DNA from: Rachicladosporium sp. CCFEE 5018
Lineage: Eukaryota; Ascomycota; Dothideomycetes; Cladosporiales; Cladosporiaceae
Direction: 5' to 3'
DNA: 64,000 nucleotides
NCBI GenBank assembly: GCA_002077045.2
Contig: KZ111142.1
Location: forward strand, 1,357,316-1,421,315
Numbering within the stretch: the first letter of the stretch is position 1; each line of letters opens with the position of its first letter. The translations under genes were made by a program, and so were the position numbers. Positions 1-10,438 of this stretch are shown here, piece by piece. A model generated the notes under the pieces. It did no database searches and had not been told where the DNA came from. It was given only the letters and a program-made list of their open reading frames with translations.

Positions 1-437
1 GCAAGTGGCTCGATCACTGGCAGGGCACTGTGGCCGAAACAGGAAATGGAAGGCCGATCGATGGTCTCATCATGCCTAGCACGCCGTTCCCGGCTATTCG
101 ACATGATGTGAGGTATTCGTGGCATTATGGACATCTAGCGCCGTTGCTAGATTTGACCACTGGCGTCTTTCCTGTGACCAAAGTGGACGTGGAGAAAGAT
201 CAAATACCGGATGATTGGCAGCCTTTGTCTGATAAGGACCGAGAGCTGATGGAGTATTGTGAGTTGCGGTATAAAATCGACATGAAGCCTCAACACTGAC
301 CCAATGTGCTAGATGAGAAGCCAGAAAACCACGTGAACTCGCCTGTTGGGCTAGCTTTGTATGGTAGGAGACTTGAAGAGGAGAAAGTGACTGCGATGCT
401 ACAGGTCATACACGAAGTGGTTGGAGTCGACTACTGA
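1..437 (+). CDS. amidase (fungal acetamidase type), C-terminal end only
   Basis: The window opens inside the gene, in frame from base 3. The protein reads through GLIMPSTPFPA, a string typical of the C-terminal half of amidase-signature enzymes, and ends with PVGLALYGRRLEEEKV, the usual GRR.EEE end of fungal acetamidases. An apparent in-frame TGA at 297-299 lies inside a likely 54-base intron at 259-312 (GTGAGT donor, CTGAC branch site, CTAG acceptor). Removing it keeps the frame and joins MEYY to EKPENH. Amidases of this family hydrolyse small or aryl amides to acid and ammonia. The Ser-cisSer-Lys catalytic core lies upstream of the window, so activity and substrate cannot be judged. Confidence 0.85.
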
Positions 438-550
438 GCTTCTTTCTGTTCACGTCCTGGGATACTAATTTATCGCTGTAGTTGTTGCGACGGAACTACA
501 GGTATTTGATAGATATCGTAGGTTTGACGAGCTGACAGTGTCACGTCCCC

Positions 551-3211
551 TTAGCTCATGAACACCTCCAGGCTGACCTCATTGCTCCAACCCGGCTTTT
601 GGCCGCTCTCATACCACGCTTTTGCCACATCGATCTGCAAGACCTTGCCACAAGTTTCGCTCACGCTGACAGTCTCCACAGGTATGGGCTGGCCATGCAT
701 GAGCACTATGAAGTCTTGCTTGATGTCTCTTGCTTCCAAATCCGAAATGTATAGTCCCAATACCCCGAGCGCCTTGAGCTGAATCCAGAATCTCAACATG
801 CCGTTCGTCTCGACGTAGATATCCTTGCCAGAGATGGAAGCAGATCCAGTCATCTTGCCCACGAGTCCGAGGATACTGACGGACACTGGCTTGCTAGCGA
901 CCTTGAAGCCTTGCAAGGGGTACGCAGTCAGGATCTCCCAGCCCTGCACAGGCAAGTCAATCCCGGTCATTGCACGCGCTTGACCTCGCTTTGCTGGCTT
1001 CGAGAAGATACCTGTAGTGAAAGCACCGACAACGTACTCGCCATCTTCGGTCCCAACAAAGCTATCCAGATGCACGAGCTCGTTCAGCGGCTGCCTAGTG
1101 ACGTTGAACAGCCCCAATATCGACGTCCCTGTCTTTGCCGCGCCCACATATGTACCGATCTTTAGTACAGCCTGGCTATCATAGGCATTGTAAGGATCTG
1201 TGCTTTTGCCAATGGTGTGCGGTCGTAAGATCACCGTCTTCCCTGTAACGGTCTGTGCTGTCATCTGACGAATGAGCTTGATGTCGTGCTTGCCTGGGTA
1301 GTCGGTAAAGTATATTGGACCGCCCGAGACACATCGTGCTGCGGCGTGAAAGCCAGCCCAGGGGTGTGAGGTTTGGAACATGTCCCAATCGGGCAGGACG
1401 TTCAGATGTTGTGTCAGCAAGCTGTTGTGTGCATTGCAAAAGATGTGCCATGGGTGCGAGGCATCGATGTCGGGGAAAAAGTCATCGCTGTTGCGTACCA
1501 GAAGCCTGGGCTTGTTTGTCGGCAGTTGAGAGTGGAAGAGTAACTGCGGCGACTGCGACATGCAGGATATGGCTCTGCTGCCGAGATGTCGAAGATGCGC
1601 TATTGTCCAAGCATCTTGATATTCTGTGATCAGGGCTCTTCGATCCGGAGCGTGCTGCAGCAAGTCGAGGAAGAACTGAGCATCGGTCTTGGCGGCGTCC
1701 ACGCCTACACTCGAGAGAAAGGCGTAGAAGTCCGAGTACATTCGTTGGGCCTCTTCGGCTGCAACGACTGTGAACTTGCCGCCAGCAACGCCGGACTCTT
1801 TCTCGACTTGAATCGTTTTGTAGCGTTTTGCTAGCTCGCCGTCTGCGCTGACGCCGCCCCAGTAGCCGAGGATTGCGTGCCAGACGGCGATGTGGTTGAT
1901 GTTAGGGTGATCTTTGCGGATCTTCGTCGTCAGGTCCTTCAATCCAGATGGAAAGCCATCCTTGTTCGCTTCGAAGTCCGTCCATGCGCGTTGGAACTGA
2001 CTGCTGCCGCTGCTCAAGCTTTGCCAGTTGTCGTCGATGATCAGATTGGTGATGTTGATGTTTGCTTGCTTGAGATCGTCCAAGGCAGTGTAGATCTTCT
2101 CAGCGGTGAGATCCTGGCCGAGGCCGTTCCAAGTGCAGTATGTGAATCCATCATACCACTCTTCGAGCCACTCCGGCTTCACCTTGTCATCCATCAACGA
2201 CTTGATCTCATCATTAGTAGCAACCACACCATTATCAGCAACAATCTTCCGCGCATGATACATGAGGGCGGCGTTCGCGGTCTCGAAGCTGTCCGCTACT
2301 GCTACGACCACTCTACTCGTTCCAGTCTCAAGCCGGTCATTGCGGCCCTTAATGATCAGATTGCCCTGTTCGTCGCTGAGGAACGTAGTCACAATATCAT
2401 GCACCCCACTGATACCTAGGCACACTACATGCCTCCCATCACCGCGCACGAACGATACCAAGACACCGTCCTTGTCAAGGCTGAATTGCTTCTTGCCTTG
2501 CCGTGGAGCTAGCCATGGACTCCACAAGCGCACCAGGCTGAACCACCGGGTCATCTGCTTGGCCTTCCCGACCTGATGATGACTGTAGCCAGAGTCTGAG
2601 TCCTTGGCAGGCGAGACCGGGCATGTCAGAGAGTACAGGATCGTATCGTCAGTCTCTGCCTTCTCTGCCGTAACTTTGACGTCCGAGCTCAAGCCAGAAA
2701 AGAATTGATCGAGGCCAGGACTGAGCTTATGCTCGTAGTCTTGACCCTGGTAATGCAGCTCGCCGTCCTGGACACCGGTACTCTCATTCACCCACTGCCA
2801 TTCCTTCTTGATGCCGGTCCGGAACTTGAGAGTGAAGCTGACAATCGATGCAGACTTGGACATGCTAGGAAGCTCAGCTTCAAACCACATCCTTGCGACA
2901 TTCCTGTCTGACGATCGAGAGACGAGCATCACGTCATCGTAGGCTTTCGTCGGCTTCAGGGAAAGTTGAGACCAATCCGAATGGCCTCTTTGATTGTGCC
3001 AAAGGCACACCTCTCGCTCATCGTCCGTGACTAGGCTTGGGCTGGCGGTCTCGAGGAGTACAGCGAACTTGACATTGGTCTGTTCTTTGGAAATGTGCGT
3101 GACTAGACCGAGCGGTGGCGAGCAAGTCAGACGGAAATGGATATCGTCTGCGGCGCTGTTGGGAGCTGACTTCCGCTCGGGAGGCTGCTGCTCGGGCAGG
3201 ATGTCTGTCAT
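551..3211 (-). CDS. GH36 raffinose synthase / Sip1-like alpha-galactosidase
   Basis: A single uninterrupted frame of 886 residues. It matches the raffinose-synthase/seed-imbibition (Sip1) branch of glycoside hydrolase family 36. An N-terminal beta-sandwich region (about 1-330) precedes a TIM barrel. The barrel carries NLIIDDNWQSL near residue 390 and AAKTDAQFF near residue 507. The Asp of the second motif fits the catalytic nucleophile of the family. A beta-rich C-terminal domain follows (LKALGVLGLYISDLEARDI). Plant members transfer galactose from galactinol. Fungal members of this branch are mostly annotated by homology only, so hydrolase versus transferase activity is open. No signal peptide is seen, which suggests an intracellular enzyme. 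The first ATG after an upstream stop was chosen as start. Confidence 0.85.
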   Translation of the reverse strand: MTDILPEQQPPERKSAPNSAADDIHFRLTCSPPLGLVTHISKEQTNVKFAVLLETASPSLVTDDEREVCLWHNQRGHSDWSQLSLKPTKAYDDVMLVSRSSDRNVARMWFEAELPSMSKSASIVSFTLKFRTGIKKEWQWVNESTGVQDGELHYQGQDYEHKLSPGLDQFFSGLSSDVKVTAEKAETDDTILYSLTCPVSPAKDSDSGYSHHQVGKAKQMTRWFSLVRLWSPWLAPRQGKKQFSLDKDGVLVSFVRGDGRHVVCLGISGVHDIVTTFLSDEQGNLIIKGRNDRLETGTSRVVVAVADSFETANAALMYHARKIVADNGVVATNDEIKSLMDDKVKPEWLEEWYDGFTYCTWNGLGQDLTAEKIYTALDDLKQANINITNLIIDDNWQSLSSGSSQFQRAWTDFEANKDGFPSGLKDLTTKIRKDHPNINHIAVWHAILGYWGGVSADGELAKRYKTIQVEKESGVAGGKFTVVAAEEAQRMYSDFYAFLSSVGVDAAKTDAQFFLDLLQHAPDRRALITEYQDAWTIAHLRHLGSRAISCMSQSPQLLFHSQLPTNKPRLLVRNSDDFFPDIDASHPWHIFCNAHNSLLTQHLNVLPDWDMFQTSHPWAGFHAAARCVSGGPIYFTDYPGKHDIKLIRQMTAQTVTGKTVILRPHTIGKSTDPYNAYDSQAVLKIGTYVGAAKTGTSILGLFNVTRQPLNELVHLDSFVGTEDGEYVVGAFTTGIFSKPAKRGQARAMTGIDLPVQGWEILTAYPLQGFKVASKPVSVSILGLVGKMTGSASISGKDIYVETNGMLRFWIQLKALGVLGLYISDLEARDIKQDFIVLMHGQPIPVETVSVSETCGKVLQIDVAKAWYESGQKPGWSNEVSLEVFMS

Positions 3212-3738
3212 CTCGGAAGCTGGCTTAGGAGGATAGACTCGGGCTCCCGTAATAGTATCACAGTCTAGCGTTGTCAGCGGCCAAGGTAGATGCCATTAGG
3301 TGGTGGAGTGCGTACATCCGAAGGAGATACCCTTTTGTTTGCGTTTCAGAACCATGATAGGAAGGAATAGGAAAGATGGGAACGATGGCTACAGGGACAA
3401 GCAAGATGATACTTTTACCTTTAGAGAAGGGAACGTAGCAAGTGCGGCTTCGCAATGCATTGCGCGAGCTACCTAGCTCTTGCTTGCTGATGGGTTACGT
3501 CTCTCACGTCATGAGTACAGTGCTTGTCGGAAGGGCTAAAAGGGCTCGAGGGGGCCAAAATACCTGTCGTGCAAACAGCGATCTTTCGCGTGGACAATTC
3601 TCCAGAGCGCGACAATACTTAGTGAGCTTCACGGAATGAAATTATCAGATGCTTGCCCGAAGAGATTCACGAGCAAAGCCTTCCAATTCGGTACCATCAG
3701 GCAGACTCACACGAGGGGGATGACGCCTGCGCACCACC
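3212..3738. other. divergent intergenic region between the GH36 gene and JIP5
   Basis: About 530 bases hold the promoters of two diverging genes. No convincing coding sequence was found; a 65-codon minus-strand frame at 3258-3455 has no recognisable domain. A perfect 14-base palindrome (CGCAATGCATTGCG) lies at 3451-3464. I could not assign it to a known factor. Confidence 0.5.
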
Positions 3739-5001
3739 ATGTTTGAATCAATATGCTCTCTCCCGCTCTCTTCAGAGCTCTTCACCCAAGCTGTGCACCC
3801 CGAAGTCCCTCTCGTAGCAGTCGGGCTCAGCAGCGGGCATGTTGCGACGCTGCGCCTACCGCCAGTAGATGACGACGGCGAGTCGAGTACTGTCAGCGAT
3901 GGTAAGGACATCGTCAATACAGAATGGCGGACGAGAAGGCATAAGGGCAGCTGTCGAACGCTAGCCTACAGTGTGGATGGACGACAGCTCTACTCTGCTG
4001 GCGCAGATGGGCTAGTGAAGGCTGCGGACAGCGAGACGGGACAGGTTGTTGGCAAGCTCGCTATTCCTCTGCCACATTCTGGAGCTGCGGATGTCGATGC
4101 GCCGACTGTAGCTCATGCGCTGAGTCCGCAGACTCTGCTGCTTACGACCGACTCTGGCGCATTGCACTTGTATGATTTGCGCGATCCCGCGCCTTCATTA
4201 CCGATCGCATCTGGAAAGACTGCTTTCACGACTGGGAAACCGGCCGCCACGCATCACCCACATACAGACTACATCTCTTCGCTATCCCCACTGCCACCCA
4301 GCTCGGCTAGCACAAGTGGCTACAGCAAGCAATGGCTTACGACTGGAGGGAGTACGCTAGCATTGACAGACTTGCGTAGAGGAGTGCTAGTGAAGAGTGA
4401 GGACCAGGAGGAGATCCTCCTCTCTTCTTTGTACATCACTGGCCTAGCAGCGAAGAAGAGCTCGGGCTCAAGCGGGGGAAAGGCTCTTGTCGGAGGAGGC
4501 GATGGTGTAATTACATTATGGGAGAAAGGGCAGTGGGACGATCAGGACGAGCGTATCGTGGTCAGCAAGGACAAGGAGACGCTAGACTGCTTGACTGAAT
4601 TGCCAGCTGGGATCGCCGGGTTCGGGAAGAAGGTCGCTGTTGGGCTCGGAGACGGCAAGATCAGGATCGTGCAGCTCGGGCAGAATCAAGTCGTGGGCGA
4701 GATGCAGCACGACAAGGTCGAGGGAGTGATCGGGCTGGTCTTTGATGTTGCTGGACGCATGATCAGCGGAGGCGGTCAGGTGGTGAAGGTTTGGCGGGAG
4801 GCCGATGCTGATCAGGCAGGCGATGGTGATGAAGACGACGGCGTCGCTGCAAAGCGGACTGCTGCTGGATCAGACGACGATAGCGATGAGGGAAGTGAGA
4901 GAGACAGCAGCGAGGCGGAAGTTGTACCGACCAGACCCAAGAAGCGGCGGAAGGGGAGGAAACAGCCTGGAGCGACAATGTCTTTTGCTGGCCTTGATTA
5001 G
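3739..5001 (+). CDS. JIP5: WD40-repeat ribosome-biogenesis protein Jip5 (WDR55 homologue)
   Basis: Intronless, 420 residues, with degenerate WD40 blades throughout, for example HKGSCRTLAYSVDGRQLYSAGADG near residue 75 and later blades ending in VKVW. The tail is acidic then basic (DDDSDEGSERDSSEAE followed by KKRRKGRK) and ends GATMSFAGLD, which is characteristic of fungal Jip5. Jip5/WDR55 is a nucleolar protein needed for rRNA processing and large-subunit biogenesis. The basic tail fits nucleolar targeting. The length agrees with fungal orthologues (about 400-430 residues). The start is the first ATG of the blade-containing frame. Confidence 0.9.
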   Translation: MFESICSLPLSSELFTQAVHPEVPLVAVGLSSGHVATLRLPPVDDDGESSTVSDGKDIVNTEWRTRRHKGSCRTLAYSVDGRQLYSAGADGLVKAADSETGQVVGKLAIPLPHSGAADVDAPTVAHALSPQTLLLTTDSGALHLYDLRDPAPSLPIASGKTAFTTGKPAATHHPHTDYISSLSPLPPSSASTSGYSKQWLTTGGSTLALTDLRRGVLVKSEDQEEILLSSLYITGLAAKKSSGSSGGKALVGGGDGVITLWEKGQWDDQDERIVVSKDKETLDCLTELPAGIAGFGKKVAVGLGDGKIRIVQLGQNQVVGEMQHDKVEGVIGLVFDVAGRMISGGGQVVKVWREADADQAGDGDEDDGVAAKRTAAGSDDDSDEGSERDSSEAEVVPTRPKKRRKGRKQPGATMSFAGLD

Positions 5002-5341
5002 AGATGGTGTTCCAGCATCCGATGAGCATGAAGGGCGTCAGATAGATACCACACCCCTGTGAATGTTTCGCTCAGCCATTGAAGTCACCCCACAAAACCT
5101 AATCGTACGAGGTCGGCCTTCGAGCTTGACATATTTCCGCTCGGCTACCACCACACCCCCAATAATAAGACGAATCATCTTCATATTGCCCCATACCGAT
5201 CGCCCCCCAGTCCGCCTCAGTCTGACACTCTCACCTTTCGTGCCGCTCTGCTTCACACCACCGGTTTCTCACGCCCACTGGCGCACACTTTCCTCCAACC
5301 CCTCCCAACACTAGGCCTGACCACCTCCATTCAATATAGGC
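5002..5341. other. intergenic, JIP5 to ERG9
   Basis: 340 bases between two tandem plus-strand genes. The last 150 bases before the ERG9 start are pyrimidine-rich (repeated CCCC, CTC and CACC runs), as is common in leaders of highly expressed fungal genes. No coding potential, and no sterol-response element that I would defend. Confidence 0.5.
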
Positions 5342-6930
5342 ATGGCTCCCTCACTTGGCGGCATCGTTTACTACGCCATTCATCTCCAAGAACTCCGCTC
5401 CATAATACAATGGAAGGTCTGGCACAACCCTGTCCACGAGCGCGAGGAAGCGAAAGAATCCGAGAACCTTAAAAAATGTTTCCATTACCTCAACCTCACA
5501 TCTCGCTCCTTCAGTGCAGTGATCCAAGAGCTCCATCCGGAGCTTTTAGTACCTGTCGCCCTCTTCTATCTCATCCTTCGCGCTCTGGACACGATAGAAG
5601 ACGACATGACCATACCTATTGAGACGAAGGAGCCGCTTCTCCGCGACTTCTGGAAGGTGATCGAGGATGAGAGCTGGACGTTCGATGGCAATGGACCGAA
5701 TGAGAAGGATCGGGAATTGTGTGTGAGGTTTGACGTCGTCAGTCGGGAGTTCAATATGATCAAGCCGGCATACAAGGACATAATCCGAGACATCACGAAG
5801 AGGATGGGAAACGGGATGGCTGACTATGCAAAGAATGCAGAGCATCTTGAGAAGGGCGTGAACACTATCAAGGACTATGAGCTGTACTGCCACTACGTTG
5901 CTGGACTTGTCGGAGAGGGATTGACGAGGTTATTTGTCGAGGCAAAGCTTGCCAATCCGGTGCTACTCGAGCGGCCACAGTTGATGGAGTCGATGGGGCA
6001 GTTTCTACAACAGACGAACATCATACGCGACATCCGAGAGGACCATGACGATAGGCGGTACTTCTGGCCACGGGAGATATGGAGCAAGTACGTGGACTCG
6101 ATACCAGATCTATTCTTGCCTGAGAATCGGGAGAAGGCACTTCATTGTCAAAGTGAGATGGTGTTGAACGCACTCGAGAGAGCAGACGACTGCCTGTTCT
6201 ATATGGCTGGTGCGAAGGAGCAAAGTGTGTTCAACTTCGTGGCAATTCCACAAGCGATGGCTATCGCGACACTGGAGCTGTGTTTCCAAAACTACAGCAT
6301 GTTCGAGCGGAATATTAAAATCAGCAAAGGTTCCGCTTGTCGACTAATGCTGGACAGCACGCAAGATCTGCGGACTGTGTGCGAGGTCTTCCGGACGTAC
6401 GCGAGGAAGATCCATGCGAAGAACCAGCCAAGCGATCCTCACTTCCTGGAGATCAGCATTGCATGTGGCAAGATCGAGCGATTCATTGAGAGCGTCTTTC
6501 CCACACAGAATGCAAAGTCGTTGAGGGAGGCGCCGGAACCACCAGCACGAGCGGAGCCCTCCGATACGAACGAGGTGCGAGAAACAGGCTGGGTGATGAA
6601 GCCACCTCTGACTCCGGAAGAAGCGGAGAAGAAGAGGAAGGAGGATCTTGAGGCGAAGTGGGATGTCATCTACATCATTGCTGCGGTGTTTGCGACACTG
6701 TTTGTCATTTCGGGTGTGATGGTGAGTCCGAGGACGCAACACCTGGGTGAGCCATATTAACAGCTTCACAGATCGGTGTGGCATACTATCTCGGGGCACG
6801 CTTCGACTTCGCCTACTCATCGCTGAAAGACGGCAATCTTAAGCCTTCTGCCGACGCCGCACAACAAGTCATCAGCGCCGCAACAAGCGTCGCAGAAGCC
6901 GGCAAGACTGCGGCGAGGAATGAATTGTGA
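5342..6930 (+). CDS. ERG9: squalene synthase (farnesyl-diphosphate farnesyltransferase)
   Basis: Two exons (5342-6721 and 6772-6930) give 512 residues. The 50-base intron 6722-6771 has a GTGAGT donor and a CACAG acceptor. The enzyme condenses two farnesyl diphosphates head-to-head via presqualene diphosphate to squalene, the first committed step to ergosterol. Both Asp-rich metal/diphosphate motifs are present: DTIED at 83-87 and NIIRDIREDHDD near 225. The conserved CHYVAGLVGEGLT segment lies between them. The C-terminus has the single ER-anchor helix (VIYIIAAVFATLFVISGVM), and the intron falls at the end of that helix. Exon 2 encodes IGVAYYLGARFDFAYSSLK plus a short tail. All catalytic motifs are intact. 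Confidence 0.96.
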
Positions 6931-7833
6931 TGTTTGATCAGGCGGTAGATATGTACAGGTATTCTGCAGTCCACAGGACAGGCGCACTGACAGACAGAGT
7001 CAATGTCGAGAGACTCTACGCCCCCGATCCCTATCCCGATTCATTCTCACTCCGTTTCCTGCACACACTAGCACTCATGTCAAATTACAGCGTCAGCCTT
7101 GCCCTTGTGGTAATATTCAGTGGCGACTCGCTGTGCCGAAGAGATGCTTACATCGAAGCCTTGCATTCCGTTTTGTTGGACTCACATGTCTTCAGACTGC
7201 GCCTCTTGCTGTGCCGTGGAGAAGGCGGATTGGGCGGATGCGAACATATCATGTTGTTACAATATTGCCTTGCGGACCAGAGGGCAGGAATTAAAAGTGT
7301 CGAGCGCATTCCCGGGCATTGGCGTGGAGTTCAGTGCGGTGGGAGGCCTCTCCGTTGATGTGCACCAGGGCGTTTCACTTCCGTCAATATGAGGCTGTGA
7401 TGTGGTTGCCTTTCTGTGCACGGTTGTTCGCAACCTTCCAAGGCGGGGAAAGTCTCCTCTGCCTTCACATACATTGCGGCAAACAATCTTATAGACGAGG
7501 CTAGGGCCTCGCATGGGGCGTCCCGGTCAGTTGCCTACTGCAGCCCATACAACAATGTGTGTGACTTGATGTTCGTGCACGGCGCTAAATCTCTCGCGCC
7601 GCGACGGGATTGGCTGCGTCCCAGCATCGTCGACTGTGGCTCGCTTCATGCAGCCGAACAAGGGAGGCTCAAGTATGCCTTTGTCGCCCGCGCAAGTATA
7701 CATGTGAGTCGACTCTTCCTCAATTTTTTCGGTGTCGGCAAGAGTGTGATTCTTGGGTGATCGAATCGATTTGTCTTTCTGCAGTCTATCTTTGCACTGC
7801 ACTGCATCAGACAACGAACTCGATCAATACAAC
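6931..7833. other. intergenic, nothing recognised
   Basis: About 900 bases between ERG9 and a Ser-rich hypothetical. It holds only short overlapping frames with no domain resemblance and no consistent splice pattern. Part must be the ERG9 terminator and the promoter of the downstream gene. Confidence 0.45.
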
Positions 7834-8430
7834 ATGTCGAGCTACGCCATCTCCATCGTTGCATCGGCAAGAAGTCAGAGATCTTCTAGAAGCAACGGCT
7901 ATGATTCCACGAGCAGTCGGCGATCCTCCACTTCCACGTCACCCTCACACCATCCCACAGCGTTGTCCTCATACACTGATTCTCATCGCACCCGACCAGC
8001 ACTGACCGAGGTCTCCACCACATCGGTCCAAACAATGGGCAGTCCAGACCGACCAGGCTATGTCAGAGGACAAGCCCCAGCCGACTACTTCCACGACGAT
8101 AACGCAAGGCGCACTTGGGACGCATCAGTGCGAGCGCGATCGCAGCGAGCAATCGAGTATCCGCAGACGTCAACCTATTCAGCTCCGAAAAGCGGTACCA
8201 GTAGTCGCAGCAGCTGGCGTGAGCGTCCAGACGCGGAGCTTGCCCCAAGTGACTCGATCTCCAATGTTGGGTCTGTAAGATCCATGCCGAGGAGTGATCA
8301 TGGGCGTGGTGCTGTGTACAGCAGTGCAGGTGGGACTGAATATAGCGCTTCGAATTGGAGGCGAGCGGAAAGTGGTCTGCATGGGCGAGAGGTCGGAAGG
8401 GGGATGCGGCTGATTGAGATGCGTCCATGA
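7834..8430 (+). CDS. hypothetical Ser/Arg-rich protein
   Basis: A 198-residue frame starting MSSYAISIVASARSQRSSRS, with an A at position -3 of the ATG. The composition is rich in Ser, Arg, Thr and Pro, with runs such as STSTSPSHH and SSRSSWRERPD, so it is probably largely disordered. No domain was recognised. The open frame extends further 5' (to 7753), but that part includes hydrophobic CSLSLHCTAS and looks like leader sequence. It ends 136 bases before the stop of the convergent APC11 gene. It could be a real lineage-specific protein or a chance frame; the regular Ser codon usage makes me lean towards real. Confidence 0.45.
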   Translation: MSSYAISIVASARSQRSSRSNGYDSTSSRRSSTSTSPSHHPTALSSYTDSHRTRPALTEVSTTSVQTMGSPDRPGYVRGQAPADYFHDDNARRTWDASVRARSQRAIEYPQTSTYSAPKSGTSSRSSWRERPDAELAPSDSISNVGSVRSMPRSDHGRGAVYSSAGGTEYSASNWRRAESGLHGREVGRGMRLIEMRP

Positions 8431-8566
8431 CATCTGTGCTTGGCCGGGTTGCATGGCGTTCATAACATCGTAGCTAGTCGCATTGGAAATACTCGGATGA
8501 TCCAGAGTCACTGGTTTCAACGACATCGTCGCCCTGTGATAGGCTGTCTCCATGCTGTGACGGTGC

Positions 8567-9002
8567 TCAAGTGGCGGCTGCTGCAGGCGTGCGTGGTACA
8601 GGCGTCCCTCGGGGCTGAGCAACATGATCGGCCGTCTTCTCCTTGAAGGCTAGTAGTCGAGTCAGTACGAAGCTGTGGCAACAAGCATTCCTATGGTTAC
8701 TCACGCTGCCGGCACATCGGACACTTGCCCTGACTTGCCTCAGATGAGATCCAGTCGCTGATGCAATGCTGTCAACTATCATCAGCATTATGCTCCCGAG
8801 ATGAATTCCGACAGGGCTCACCATATGAAAGCAATGCGTGCATTCTCCAATGACAATCGGACAGTCGTCGCCGGGATACTTGCATTTCGCACACGTTCCC
8901 TCGAAGTTCACACGACAGATCCCGCAGGTGTCGTCCGAGTTCTCTGGAAGCGCCCACTTCCATGAGGCTACAGCCTTGAAAAGCCGTGATTGTGACCTTC
9001 AT
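8567..9002 (-). CDS. APC11: anaphase-promoting complex RING subunit Apc11, with a 1-base frameshift near the start
   Basis: Apc11 is the RING-H2 subunit that recruits E2 enzymes to the anaphase-promoting complex. Exons are 9002-8822, 8768-8705 and 8649-8567, with introns of 53 and 55 bases (GTGAGC/ACAG and GTGAGT/CTAG). The RING ligands are clear: CGICRVNFEGTC, CKYPGDDCPIVIGECTHCFHM, then HCISDW and KCPMCRQ from exon 2, giving about 108 residues. The N-terminus MKVTITAFQ matches the family's nine residues before AVASWKW exactly. However, those two pieces are in different frames, offset by one extra base (G around 8975). No intron can explain a one-base offset. This is either a sequencing indel or a real lesion in an essential gene. 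Confidence 0.8.
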
Positions 9003-9277
9003 CGTGCCGTCATCCTGTGACAACATTCACGAACGTATGAAGATGCGGTGGGAAACGCAAGACGCGCTGAGTCGCGACTTCACTTCTCGGAATCATTCGG
9101 GCCGAGCGAGATGGTCAGTAAGTGGAGCATCGATCGCGTGCTTCCTCTCCTCATAGTCTCACTTCATGGCATCACGGTTTGAAAGATTGCAACTGTAGTG
9201 GGCTATTCGCGAATAGTATTTGGAAGAGTAGCTGAGGATCACGCAATGATACCGATCTGCTAAATTTATCGTGCACA

Positions 9278-10270
9278 ATGGCTACCTCGATACTCAGACG
9301 TTCACTACCTCTCAGCTTGAATTTACCTCGAGCAGGAATTCCCTACAAAATGGTCAAATCTCAGCGCGCCTTCGGCACCTATCTAGTAAGCCCTTCCGAA
9401 CTGAACACTGCTCTCAAATCTGGTTCCGCGACCTCTCCTCGCACGATCCCAATCTGCGGTTCCTGGTTCCTCCCGAATGATCCTCAAAAGCGTACTGGCT
9501 CGCAGGTCTTCAAACGAGGCCACATACCTGGAGCACGCTTTTTTGACCTCGACAAAGTGTCCGATACGTCCAGCCCGTACCCGCACATGCTGCCCAGCCC
9601 AGAGGTGTTTCGGGACGCGCTCTCCGCCCTAGGCGTGAAACGTGATGACAGGCTAGTTGTGTACGATACTGCCGAATTGGGGATCTTTTCAGCACCAAGG
9701 GTGGCGTGGACGCTGAAAGTATTCGGGCATCCGAGTGTGCATCTCTTGAACAACTTCAAGCTGTATGTAGAGCAGGGCCTTCCGGTGGAGGAGGGCGAAG
9801 GAGAGAAGTTCGCAAAGACCGACTACCCACTTCCGAGCCTTGACAAGAGTAGAGTTGCATCCTTCGAGGAAGTCAGGGCTATTGCGAAGGAGTCCACAAG
9901 TGAAGTGCAAGTGCTTGACGCCCGCTCTTCAGGCCGTTGGCAGGGTGTGGATCCGGAGCCTCGTCCTGGGCTATCGAGCGGGCATATACCTGGCAGCATC
10001 TCAGTACCTGTGCCTGAGCTACTCGACCCGACCACGAAGACTCTGTTGCCTGGCGACAAGCTCAAGGCCATATTCGAGAGCAAGGGCATTGACCCTAATG
10101 CACCGATCGTTTCGAGCTGCGGTACTGGGGTGACGGCTACGATCATTGATACTGCTCTGGTTGAGGCAGGATATGTGTCAGGCAGCCGAAGGGTTTACGA
10201 TGGTAGCTGGACTGAGTGGGCGATGAGAGTGAACTCGGAGGAGGGTTTGATTGAGAAGGTCGAGCGATAA
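9278..10270 (+). CDS. TUM1: thiosulfate/3-mercaptopyruvate sulfurtransferase, two rhodanese domains
   Basis: Intronless, 330 residues. The N-terminus (MATSILRRSLPLSLNLPRAG) is basic and amphipathic, as expected of a mitochondrial presequence; an internal Met at 25 could give a cytosolic form. Domain 1 (about 30-180) has GHIPGARFFDLD and the inactive-type DTAELGIFSAPRV loop. Domain 2 (about 190-325) has LDARSSGRW, SGHIPGS and the active loop SSCGTGVTA with catalytic Cys281. These enzymes move sulfur from mercaptopyruvate or thiosulfate to an acceptor. The yeast orthologue Tum1 feeds sulfur to tRNA thiolation through Uba4. The CG.GVTA loop favours mercaptopyruvate as donor. Confidence 0.9.
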   Translation: MATSILRRSLPLSLNLPRAGIPYKMVKSQRAFGTYLVSPSELNTALKSGSATSPRTIPICGSWFLPNDPQKRTGSQVFKRGHIPGARFFDLDKVSDTSSPYPHMLPSPEVFRDALSALGVKRDDRLVVYDTAELGIFSAPRVAWTLKVFGHPSVHLLNNFKLYVEQGLPVEEGEGEKFAKTDYPLPSLDKSRVASFEEVRAIAKESTSEVQVLDARSSGRWQGVDPEPRPGLSSGHIPGSISVPVPELLDPTTKTLLPGDKLKAIFESKGIDPNAPIVSSCGTGVTATIIDTALVEAGYVSGSRRVYDGSWTEWAMRVNSEEGLIEKVER

Positions 10271-10438
10271 AGAAGGCCTTGTCGTCCTGACTAGCTTCAC
10301 CGAAACCTGCGGAACAGGCATACACTCAAGTGGTCGTGGTGCGGTATGCTGCAGATTACTGGAGCTGCATAGTCCAAATTACAAACTCTCTACTGATCGC
10401 TAGACAAAACAGAGCGATGCGACAATCAATGAAATCAA

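Noticed and set aside
297..299. TGA stop apparently truncating the amidase
   Set aside because: It falls inside a well-formed 54-base intron (GTGAGT, CTGAC, CTAG) whose removal restores the conserved C-terminus.
1877..2419. 180-codon plus-strand open frame
   Set aside because: Antisense to the well-supported GH36 gene; no similarity of its own.
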